From: Corallochytrium limacisporum
Taxonomy: Eukaryota; Opisthokonta
DNA length: 46,727 nt
Direction of reading: 5' to 3'
NCBI GenBank assembly: GCA_002811645.1
Contig: PDIP01000111.1
Location: 44,739-91,465 of the forward strand
Made by a program: the position numbers and the translations under genes
In this document: positions 8,661-18,489 of the stretch, one piece after another
Layout: every line of letters starts with the position of its first letter
Numbering within the stretch: position 1 is the first letter of the stretch
The notes under the pieces: model-generated
The model's input: the letters and a program-made list of their open reading frames with translations, nothing else
Database searches by the model: none
What the model was told of the DNA's origin: nothing

Positions 8661-11600
8661 TCATCCGTGCTGCTGACTCTCCCTACCACGGGACATCGCC
8701 TGCACTACCGCTTGCAGTAGTGAAGCCTGTTCATTGGCCATCTGCTGCAAAGTGGCCGCCTCAGGTTCCGACATTTCGTTGCAGAGCCGGTACATGTTGT
8801 CTGCTAGATCGAGAGCGCGACGTATTTGGTGTTCATTGTCGGCCAGAGCAAGAGCCTGCGCCCAGTCCTCATCATCGATCCAGCCGTCGCTGAACTCCTG
8901 CTCATTCGGGAATGCTGGACGCTGCGCGTTGGCAGCAGCGTACGCCCGACCGGAAGCCGAGGCCTGCTGCGATATCACCGGCCGCGGGGGGATGACCGGC
9001 GTCGCCTTACCTGTCCGCAGTGCCCCAAGGTCGACGGGCACTTCGTTAGTGGAATCAACAGACATCGACGAAGTCAACGGTCGGTGCGAAACAGTAGCAC
9101 TGCGGCCGTGGCGTGGTTTCATGGAACTGATAGGGTTGTTGTAGAGCTCACTGCTGTCCGCGGAGGGACTCCTCTGCGGGCTCGCACTGACATTGCGGCG
9201 AGGGCGCACCGGCGCCACAGCCCCAGATGTGCCATAGTTGCCGCCACCGTCGGATGCATATGCCGTATGTGGACGTGCAGCAATTGGTGGTCTGGGCATG
9301 GGCGGCATGCGCGCCGTTTTCGCCTGCCACTGTGTCGCAGCACTTTGCTCTTCGTCCGACATGCGGTGCTGCCCCTGCCACCCGTCGACCACTCTGCGCG
9401 TCCCTATTGACTGTCCACCGATGGCAAAGCCTTCATCGTTGCCATCATAGTCGTTCTCGTGCTCATCTTCCGCAATGCTCGTCTCCGAACCCGTCGGAGC
9501 TGGCCCGCCTTCTCCAGCGCCAGCAGCACTGTTTCCGCGGAAAGAGTTCTGCAGCGATGAAGGTCCAGAGTCAGCAAAGGCACTGCGCATTCCCGCGCCA
9601 ATCTTCGGCACACCCGAACTGCTATTCAATGTGGCGGCCCGGGAGCGTGAGCTGGTGCCGTGGTCCACACTCGAACTGCGGCGGTGCTTTACCCAGCCCG
9701 AGGCCGCATCTGCGAGGGCTTTAGCTTGCTCCTGATTTTGACTATTGCCCCCAGGAGAAGGGTATGGTGCTCCGCCACCCATGCGTGCCGGTGGAGTGCT
9801 GGGGGTGCCAGGAGATTCGCGCACGCCGGTCACCGTGTCCGGAGAGGCCGGGATGGTGTTGATGTCCGGCTTGGACAACCGCAAACTTTCGGTTCCAGTG
9901 CTACGCTGGCTCTCACCATCTCCATTCTCCGACTCGGAAAAGCGTCGCTGAAGGGACTCTCGCCGTGAATTCTTTTGGCCCGCCTCTTCTTCGTTCTGCA
10001 GCTTGCGGGCCACCCGCTTTAGACCGGTCACAGTCTGCAGGGCCTGCCAAAGTTCCTCAGACTTTGCGTCAAAGCGTTTCTTTGCATACGGTCCCTGTGT
10101 ACCCTTCAATTGGTTAATTTCATTGTGCAAAATCTCGATGCGGGTCTGGTGCTGGGACAGTAAGTCTTCCACCTGGGCCAGCGAGGCGGTCCGAAGCAGT
10201 TCGCCCTCGTCCAGGACGCCGCGTTCCTCCTTCTCCACAATCTGTTGCTTCTTTACATCCTGAGCATTCATCTTGGGTTCCTGTTGGAGAGACAGTTGCC
10301 AGGCGCTATCTTCGTCTTCGAACCATAGATTGTCTAGATAGTTGTTGAGCGCAAAAATTGGCTCCACGTAGAATGGAATGCTCTGCATGTGCAGAATCTG
10401 ATTCACGATCACGTCGATCTTCTTCTTGCACTCTTCTTCTTTGCCCGCGAGGGCCGTGTACACATAGACAATGTCAGTGAGGAACATACCCAGAAACGGA
10501 ATGATTGGCGGCTTCGCCTCCGAGACCAGTTCGCGGAGCTTAGCAGAATTCTGATCCTCGCTCAACTGCTCTGCAATACGATCCAGGTTGGCCTTCGCCT
10601 TGGCGCTTACTAGGGGCCACGTCTTCTTCAGACGGTGCACCGGAGAACTCTGCAGGCCAGCGACAATGGCCTTCATGCTGTTGAAATTCTGTAGTCCCCC
10701 GCATTCGATGGCAATCTGGATCCAATGTTCAATGATCCTAGCCCGGTCCTTGGCGTTGGGGCGCTCAAGTACCTTGGTCATCACGAATAGAGTAATCTCA
10801 TTGAACCGCCCGATGAATGCCATAATGTTCGGTGCCCGTTCGTATTTGTCCTTCTTAGTCCACCACGCGTTCCGGTATTCTTGCTCCCGAATTGCAACAA
10901 ACAGACGTGAGTCAGTGACCGTGAACTGCTGCGCCACGTCCTTGGCCACAAAACGATCAAACTCGACGTCCAGGGCACCGTAGTAGGTATAGTCGTGGAA
11001 GCAGTTGCGAAAGTGATGGTATGCGTCTCGAACCCGTTGCTTCGTTTCCTCACTGGGCTGATTTCGTGATGACTTACCATTGGCCCTAGCACCACCGTCA
11101 GCGTCATCACCTGAGTCTGCCGCTGTCTTGGAGACCTGAGAACCGCTGTCGCTGCTTAACAGCTCCTTCAGTCCACTCTCTTTTCCCTTTGATGTCGTGA
11201 CGCTGTTGATGAGTGTCTTCTTGAAAACCTGCTCAAAATATTTGACCACGAAGTGGCGATCTCTACTGTTGGCATTGACATATTTCCACGCCTGCGTAAG
11301 GAAATCTTCTTTGAACGCCTTGATTGCCTTAATGTACAACGGATCCTTGAGCGATGGATTGGCTAGTTCAACTTCGAACCGGTGCTGAATCAGGTAGATT
11401 GATGTCTTGGTCACCCGTGCACTGGTGTTGTACTGGGGCTTCTCCGCCTGCACCTCGACAAGTGTGCCATGCAGAGCACTATCTTCGTCTGACTGTGAAC
11501 CACGCACTCCACCGGAGGTTGGTCGTTTGATGTATCTTCCGGAGTCCAGCGTCTCGTACGCTCCCGGCCGCTGCAAACACCGTCCGAGAGAATTGCGGCA

Positions 11601-12200
11601 GTTCTCGTGCACCACCACGTCGCAGAGCTGGCATCGCAAGATGCTGCGATTTAAGAAGAGCTGCTTAGCGCTGTGCAAGGATTTGGCGCACACCTGGCAA
11701 TTGCCTGTGGCACTACTGTCGGTGACGAACGTGTGGACCCGCGCATCCCGGTTGGGATATCCGCTCTGTGATCCATTCTCTTCCAAACCACTGCTGCCGT
11801 CGCTGCCTGCAGAGGGTCGGGCCTTGTCGGATAGGCTGGCATTGAAATTGCGCCCGTCATGTTCCTGGGATCCGTCCGACGACTTGTCTCGTCGGTGTGA
11901 CATTATTCCGAGAATGCCTCCCGAGTTCGTCTGACTTACTGTTCCCGACCCTTCCATCTCGCCTTCTTGTGCAAATCTGTCCTTGTCCTTTGAGTTGCCC
12001 GAGATTAGGGTCTCCGCGCGCCGTCGCAAGCCTTTGAAGACAGATTTGCTGGAGTCATGGCCGCTGCTGTCTGATTTGCCGTGTCCACCTGGGCTACCGC
12101 TGCTGGGAGGATCTCCCAGTGGCGGAATCTCTAAGTCATCCTCAGACAATTTATCCCGCGTAAGCCGCCGACTATTGGCTGGCCGTGTGGCTGTGGACAT
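8661..12200 (-). CDS. C1-domain Ras guanine nucleotide exchange factor
   Basis: A 1179-residue protein predicted to activate a Ras-family GTPase by GDP release. After a Ser-rich N-terminus it has a zinc-binding C1 domain at 156-208 with the full ligand set (H156, C168, C171, C190, C193, H198, C201, C208), which could bind diacylglycerol or lipid. A RasGEF_N-like helical segment lies at about 255-335 and the Cdc25-type catalytic domain at about 408-640. The latter includes the FIGRFNEITLFVMTKVL, LQNFNSMKAIVAGLQSSPVHRLKKTW and PFLGMFLTDIVY segments typical of RasGEFs. A coiled coil (about 645-745) precedes a disordered Ser/Pro-rich tail and a short helical end. The architecture recalls RasGRP, but without EF-hands and with the C1 in front of the GEF. 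The start is an ATG at 12200. It converges with the SMN-like gene, 156 bases between stops. Confidence 0.9.
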   Translation of the reverse strand: MSTATRPANSRRLTRDKLSEDDLEIPPLGDPPSSGSPGGHGKSDSSGHDSSKSVFKGLRRRAETLISGNSKDKDRFAQEGEMEGSGTVSQTNSGGILGIMSHRRDKSSDGSQEHDGRNFNASLSDKARPSAGSDGSSGLEENGSQSGYPNRDARVHTFVTDSSATGNCQVCAKSLHSAKQLFLNRSILRCQLCDVVVHENCRNSLGRCLQRPGAYETLDSGRYIKRPTSGGVRGSQSDEDSALHGTLVEVQAEKPQYNTSARVTKTSIYLIQHRFEVELANPSLKDPLYIKAIKAFKEDFLTQAWKYVNANSRDRHFVVKYFEQVFKKTLINSVTTSKGKESGLKELLSSDSGSQVSKTAADSGDDADGGARANGKSSRNQPSEETKQRVRDAYHHFRNCFHDYTYYGALDVEFDRFVAKDVAQQFTVTDSRLFVAIREQEYRNAWWTKKDKYERAPNIMAFIGRFNEITLFVMTKVLERPNAKDRARIIEHWIQIAIECGGLQNFNSMKAIVAGLQSSPVHRLKKTWPLVSAKAKANLDRIAEQLSEDQNSAKLRELVSEAKPPIIPFLGMFLTDIVYVYTALAGKEEECKKKIDVIVNQILHMQSIPFYVEPIFALNNYLDNLWFEDEDSAWQLSLQQEPKMNAQDVKKQQIVEKEERGVLDEGELLRTASLAQVEDLLSQHQTRIEILHNEINQLKGTQGPYAKKRFDAKSEELWQALQTVTGLKRVARKLQNEEEAGQKNSRRESLQRRFSESENGDGESQRSTGTESLRLSKPDINTIPASPDTVTGVRESPGTPSTPPARMGGGAPYPSPGGNSQNQEQAKALADAASGWVKHRRSSSVDHGTSSRSRAATLNSSSGVPKIGAGMRSAFADSGPSSLQNSFRGNSAAGAGEGGPAPTGSETSIAEDEHENDYDGNDEGFAIGGQSIGTRRVVDGWQGQHRMSDEEQSAATQWQAKTARMPPMPRPPIAARPHTAYASDGGGNYGTSGAVAPVRPRRNVSASPQRSPSADSSELYNNPISSMKPRHGRSATVSHRPLTSSMSVDSTNEVPVDLGALRTGKATPVIPPRPVISQQASASGRAYAAANAQRPAFPNEQEFSDGWIDDEDWAQALALADNEHQIRRALDLADNMYRLCNEMSEPEAATLQQMANEQASLLQAVVQAMSRGRESQQHG

Positions 12201-13170
12201 GGTGTAGCCTAAACTTTGAACTATCGTAATTCCCTATGCACTCGGCAATGTGCGGAGTTTACATGTTGCTTCTGTCTGTTATTTCTGTGCGCTGTAGCCA
12301 GTCACTGCTTTGTAGAATCTGTCGTGTATTTGTAAAGTGTATATGGCCACAACACCCCGGTCACTGTTTTTTCAACTCAAGTTCTAATCATTTTAGGAAC
12401 ATCATTTGGCATTCTTAGTTTTGTGGTTGTGCGTAGGGGCTCTCGTACCTTTACCAGGACGACTGATTAGCAAACCCAACTAGAACACCGCCGCACCATT
12501 ATCTCAATATTCTGCATGGAAAGGTGTCATTCCCTTTAATGTCTTTGTCACGCGTACTTCCGCCCAAAGAATCCAGGAGAGCACAACCCCATTGAGGCAT
12601 TGGCGCACACAACCCCATTAATGTTTCCAAAAGAATCCCCATTTTTCTGATGCTCCCGACCCCTGGCTTTCGCCTTCGGCGCCATTTCCTGATGAAAAAA
12701 TCGGTGTGTGGCTGGGTCGCAAGGTTGGGAAGAGAGAGAGAGAGCGCGAGGACGAAGGAGGAAAAAAGGAAAAGAGTAGGGCACAAGTGTGTGTGTGGGG
12801 GGGGGGGGCTAATGAGTTACACCGGAAAAAGTTAACCGGCTCAACACCACCCCCTCTCTCTCCTTTCTTCCCTAACCTCTCTCTCTATCTCTCTCTCTCT
12901 CTCGCTCGCTGCTGAACACCGACCCGAGCGAAGCAGGGAAGGGGGGAGAGAGAGAGGCACAGCGAGACCCTCCCTACCCCGTGACAATTTTTTCCCTCTC
13001 TCTCTCTCTCTTTCTCTCTCTCTCCTTTTTTTTGTCATTTTTTTCTCTCACTCGTTCATTTTTCGCTTTTTGTTGGGTCTCTATCGCTTTTTTTGCTTTT
13101 GTGTATGTCTCTCTCCCTCCCTCGGTCCCCCCCTTTTTTTCGGCTGATGGCTTTCTCCGTTCCCCCCCCC

Positions 13171-13815
13171 NNNNNNNNNNNNNNNNNNNNNNNNNNNNNN
13201 NNNNNNNNNNNNNNNNNNNNNNNNNNNNNNNNNNNNNNNNNNNNNNNNNNNNNNNNNNNNNNNNNNNNNNNNNNNNNNNNNNNNNNNNNNNNNNNNNNNN
13301 NNNNNNNNNNNNNNNNNNNNNNNNNNNNNNNNNNNNNNNNNNNNNNNNNNNNNNNNNNNNNNNNNNNNNNNNNNNNNNNNNNNNNNNNNNNNNNNNNNNN
13401 NNNNNNNNNNNNNNNNNNNNNNNNNNNNNNNNNNNNNNNNNNNNNNNNNNNNNNNNNNNNNNNNNNNNNNNNNNNNNNNNNNNNNNNNNNNNNNNNNNNN
13501 NNNNNNNNNNNNNNNNNNNNNNNNNNNNNNNNNNNNNNNNNNNNNNNNNNNNNNNNNNNNNNNNNNNNNNNNNNNNNNNNNNNNNNNNNNNNNNNNNNNN
13601 NNNNNNNNNNNNNNNNNNNNNNNNNNNNNNNNNNNNNNNNNNNNNNNNNNNNNNNNNNNNNNNNNNNNNNNNNNNNNNNNNNNNNNNNNNNNNNNNNNNN
13701 NNNNNNNNNNNNNNNNNNNNNNNNNNNNNNNNNNNNNNNNNNNNNNNNNNNNNNNNNNNNNNNNNNNNNNNNNNNNNNNNNNNNNNNNNNNNNNNNNNNN
13801 NNNNNNNNNNNNNNN
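13171..13815. other. Assembly gap (645 N)
   Basis: A run of 645 undetermined bases, flanked on the left by a C10 run and on the right by C/CT-rich low-complexity sequence. The scaffold was probably broken by the repeats. Any frame reading across it is meaningless. Confidence 0.99.
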
Positions 13816-14070
13816 CACCCCCCTTTCTCCCCTCCTCCCCTCCCCCTTCCCTCTCTTCCTCGCTTGCGCTCTCTGCGTGCTTTTGCCCTCGGAGGTGGCC
13901 CACCACCCCAAAAATTTTGATGGCGAAAGGGCTGCCCGGGGAAGGGAGCGGGGGGGGGGGACAAAACAGAAAAAAAAAGACCAAAGCGGGTAAAAGTCCC
14001 GCAGATTTCGCATAGAAAATGAATCACAACGCAGGGAAAATTCTAAAAAGGAAAAAAAATAGAGGGAGAA

Positions 14071-14107
14071 ACACACACACACACACACACACACGCAAAA
14101 GCAGAGC

Positions 14108-14167
<60 letters not shown>

Positions 14168-14243
14168 TGTCGGGGAATGCATCGGATAACGAAGTGGGTG
14201 TGGAATGGAGGCCCCCACACACACACACACACACACGCAAAAG

Positions 14244-14289
<46 letters not shown>

Positions 14290-14340
14290 TGTCGGGGAAT
14301 GCATCGGATAACGAAGTGGGTGTGGAATGGAGGCCCCCAC
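14071..14340. repeat. 122-bp tandem duplication containing CA and GA microsatellites
   Basis: Two units follow each other. Each is a (CA)n tract, a short GCAAAAG-containing linker, a (GA)n tract and then a 55-base unique segment. The unique segments at 14164-14218 and 14286-14340 are identical, 122 bases apart. The GA tract is longer in the first unit (about 55 against 39 bases). Perfect identity of the unique part indicates a recent duplication or an assembly artefact. Confidence 0.9.
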
Positions 14341-17300
14341 CGGGAGAGCCTCCCGGTGTCAGGGAAAGGGGGAAGGTGGAATCATGCACGATCTCCTCCT
14401 CCCCCTCCCCCCCTCCTCCTCCTCCTTCCCTTTTTTTTCCCTTTGAGCAAGCAAGGAGGGGACATGAAACGAATGATGGGAAGGCAGGGGTTGGCCCGGG
14501 TTGGGGAAGGGGGACGGACCGCTTGCGGCCTCAGCTGCTGACTCTTGGTATTTTTTTTCAAGAAATTCCTGATTAAGAGAGAGAGTGTGAGGGTGTGTGC
14601 TCTGGGTTTTCTTTTTTCGTTTGTCATTGGGGTAAGAGATTTTTCCCCTTTGTTCAGGCCTAGTTGGCCTGGAGGGGCCGGAACGGCCTCGCCAGGTCAC
14701 CTCCACCAAACCCCCTTCTTCCCTTCCCCGATGTGTGTCGGCAACCTTCCCGGGTGTATGGACTTATTCCCATCTCTCCCATACTTGTAGGGGGCAGGAC
14801 CGGGGCCCATGCTGCCGGTACACTTGCTATGTAGTCGCGCTACCAATTTTCGTTCGGTCCCCCTTTGGACCTGTGTTCCGGTGCGGAGGGTGGGTCTCTC
14901 TCTTTGGGATCAGTCTCTCAACCCTTTATCGCTGCTGCCGATTCTTATTTTGCCTGGAGACGGGACGCCAGGGGAGTCTAATTTCACAGCTGACCCACCC
15001 GAGGGGAAGTTTTATACATTTTCAATGACATCGCGGAGTCGATTTTTGACAAGTTTTTTTTCTTTTAAAGAAAAGCCACCGCAAACCCTCCGTTTCCCCT
15101 GTCCAGCTTTTCTCCTTTTTTTTTTTTTGAGATCTTTGTTCCCGGCGCGGGTTACTTTTCTTCCTCTCGGATGAGAGTGAGCTCTCTCCTTGTGCTATGT
15201 ACGGCACGGCAGACCCCGAAACTGCGTATGCTGAGAGTCCGGTAGTTTGTTTATTTCTTCGGCTCACACTTCGGTCTCTGTTTTTTTTTCTGTTTTTTTT
15301 TTTTTTTTGGTCTTTCGTTTGTTGGTAGACTGACACCTCAGCGACTGGGGAGGGTTAAACAAGGGCGAGTGAGAGAGAAAGAGAGAGAGAGACTGGAGGA
15401 GGGGTGGGGGGAGATCGGGGCCGGAATAAATTGGCACCACTTAACCGTCTGACGTCCGATGCTTTCTTTCTTTTCTTCAAAACCCACCCAGGTCCTCCTC
15501 CTGCTTTTCCTTTGCTTTTGTATATAATACACCAACTGGCAAATGACATAGCCGCAGTGTCTGTTTAGTACTGGTACATTCGAGGGTGCTGAGTTCGAAT
15601 CTGTCAAAATTTTCCCGCTCTCCCAAGCGACGGCAGAGCTAAATCAAAAAGAGTAGATTTGATACAATATTCCCAGACAGAGGGTGGTATTTCCTAAATT
15701 ATAAGACTGTCTGAGTAGAGAAAATTTTTCTTCGTGTTTTAACGGGTCTTCCGTTAATTTTTCATGCCACATCAGCAAACACACAGACACTGGCAAAGTA
15801 TCAGCTGGTACCCCTCCCTCCCAGCCCCATTTTGTCCCTCGTTTCAATAAGAAGAAAAAAATGTATGCAAACCAGACCCCAGCCCCTTTCTTCTTTGCTG
15901 ACTTCATCTCTATTGTTTTCCTCTCTCTGTCTCTCTCTGTCCTGGGTATCCTGTTCTTTAGTACATTCACTACCGGGCTTGCACGTTGTTGCCCCCCCCC
16001 CGTCCGCTCCCTGAGTAATTCTCTCCCCTTTTTTTTCTTCTTTCGCACCCGCTCCTAGCCAAACCGCTCCCATTTCCGTACTAAAAGTACCGCGAGATTC
16101 TGCCAAGAGTGACTACAGAGACAGAGAGAGGAGCGAGAGGCTTGTCGTTGTTGCGAGTGGACGGAGTGGAGTTGGGCAGCAGGCACCTAAGAATATAAAA
16201 TGCCACACACGCACAAGTCTCTCCCTCCCTCCCTCTCTCTCTCTCTCTCTCTACGATTCCGACTGGCCGGACAACACCAGCCCGGCGGCGGGGAGGGAGG
16301 AGGTCGGCGTGGGAATGGCGCGGGTGTGTGTGAGTCAGGTCGCAAGGGAGACGATGGGCACACACAACCCCCAGCACTGCGGGCAAAAGGAGGAGGAGAG
16401 GCCAAGAGAAAGGAATTTTTCCTACCCTCCCCACAAAGCGGTGCGAGATTTTGCCTTTGGGCCCTAGTGGTAGTACGCGCCACGGTGTTGTGCCTCGCGG
16501 TTTCCCGCAAAACGCGCTTACCTGTCTGTCATTCCCTCTCTCTCTCTCTCTCTCTCACGGCAGCAAGCCACCAGCAGCAAGCCACCACCAGCAAGCCACC
16601 AGCAGCAGCGGCAGCAAATGGCTCTTTGCACTTTCAAGCAACTGAACGCTGTCTCTCATGGTTGGGCTGCTCGGTGTTCCGGTGTAAAAACAGGGGGAAG
16701 GAGGCCATTTTGGCTGGGAAACTCTCTACAAGGAAATCTTTCCTTCTTGCCTCAGCCTCCCCCCTCCCCCTCCCCCTCCTTCCCTTTTCCGTCTCTCCTC
16801 CTTTGTCTGCCGCCCGGGGAAAGGGAGGGGGGGGGTTTGACTTCCTCTCTAACCCCGTTGCTTGCCATCCTGACATCAACATCAGCTGTCGTCCGTCCGC
16901 CTGGGGGTTTCCTGGCCGGATGGATGTGTAGTGTGGCAGGGTTGGGTATGATATGTTTAGACGGTGGGCGGAGTAGGCAACTGCAATACACTGACGTAGT
17001 GTGCTTTTATCTCATGGTGTGTTTGGGCGGGTGTGAGAGGAGGCGAGAGCCTCTGGATCTCTCTCCCCTTTGACTCACTCTCTGCGCCATCGAGCAGATT
17101 CTTTGTCGTGTTTCCTGGTCGGTAAGAAGCTGTATGGACCGGATTGACTTCATCTCTTTCTGATGCGCGTGTGTTCATGTCCGTTTTGCTGTTTTTTTCT
17201 TCAAAATGGTGGTTTTGATGTTTCATGCTCACTCTGCACCAGCAAGCGATGAAGCACTGTGAAGCACCGTTGCGCTCGCCACCAGCGCGGACTACTGGTT

Positions 17301-18489
17301 TTTTTTTTGGCTGTTTTCCGATGCTTCACTCTGTGTCCCACCGGGAGTGTAACATGAGTGTGCTCCGGTGCATGGGCAATTCTGGTGGTGGTACCTGTTG
17401 GTCACCTTCGTGCAAGGAACACGCACCACCAACCCCCCTTTGGCCCGAAGGTGCGGCAGCGGAGAAGTCATAGACATTGGACGCAAGCTCGGCATCTGCA
17501 TCACACCATCTCCACCTTACCCACGCGTTCAAAATAGCCCTGAAGGTCCCAAAGCACCTTGTCGGTCGGAGATTCACATGCGGGCAGCTCAGCGATCCAT
17601 CTACCACAGCAATCTGTTAGTGGGTACGCTCACCCTTCAAACGGAAAGCATGTGATTGCACAGGTGTGCCTATCTATCTGTGTGTGAGTCTAGGGTACGC
17701 AAAAATATCTTCCCCTGTGAGGGCAATTACGGTGGGCCGCCCCCCCCTCCCTTCCCTTCCGAGAACGACTTCACTACTGACCGTGTACTGTTGCGATAGG
17801 GGGGTAGGGGAGGGGTTTGGACCGTAATAGTCTCACCATACTGCTCGCGTCCCGACGCGTATGGCGTTGTGCTTTGGCGTATTTGTCGCGAGAGAGAGAG
17901 AGAGAGAGAGAGAGAGAACCCCTCGGTTGGCAGTACTACTATCTACGAGTTGGGAGGAAGGGGGGAGGGGCTGCCAAGCGGGCAAGATAACCAGGCGCAA
18001 CCCCTGCCCTGAATGGAAACCAGATGGGTAGGATGATGTGCAACGGATGATTGGCGGTGAAGAATGATGATGAGGTACCGTGTGCGCCGACTTGGTTGTC
18101 GATGGTACGTGGTATATGTATGTCTAATTCAGGAAAAGTCAACTTCACAACATGTCTAATGCTTGGATGATGTTGAGATGATATGAACGCCATGACTTTA
18201 TTGATGTATGGGAGACAGGGGAGGATGGGGAATTCCCGCCTGTGGTCTGATGATAAATGATGTCGGTTGATGATGATGTATGTCAGTGACCTGAAAAGTG
18301 TGTACAACGTATGTACGTATGTACGTACATATTGCTTCATGTGCGTTGGCACTGTTCTAACTCGTTGCTTGCGCACCGTGTGTCGCCTGTTGCACGAGCG
18401 ACCCATCCACCCACAGGGAGGAGGAGGAGTTGCGCAGAAGAACAACGGCCATGTCGTGACGGTTCAGGAAACAGTGGAAGTAGCTACGC

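Larger units (their letters stand above)
12201..18489. other. Long repeat-rich spacer without a recognisable gene
   Basis: This 6.3 kb segment separates the RasGEF 5' end from the 3' end of the next minus-strand gene. It is dominated by simple sequence: GA tracts (12729-12746, 14109-14163, 14248-14286, 17889-17916), CT tracts (12878-12905, 12996-13025, 16218-16252, 16530-16556), CA tracts, long T runs (15110-15130, 15280-15310), and C/G runs. It contains the assembly gap. Open frames here encode only low-complexity Ser/Leu, Arg/Glu or His/Thr runs. The stretches 14700-15250 and 17100-17700 are of normal complexity, but I see no gene in them. Missing sequence in the gap could hide something. 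Confidence 0.6.

Noticed and set aside
12974-14340. Long frames across 12974-14340 on both strands
   Set aside because: They read through the 645-base N gap and GA/CA/CT repeats; there is no real coding content.
15585-15600. GAGTTCGAATCT B-box-like sequence
   Set aside because: No A-box or cloverleaf partner sequences nearby.
16561-16616. AGCAAGCCACCAGC short tandem repeat as a CRISPR-like or protein-coding repeat
   Set aside because: Spacers are absent and the copies are irregular; it is a simple trinucleotide-based repeat in the spacer.
18235-18300. C/D-box snoRNA candidate (repeated TGATGA and a CTGA)
   Set aside because: The whole 18020-18300 stretch is GATGAT-rich low complexity and no terminal stem closes the boxes.
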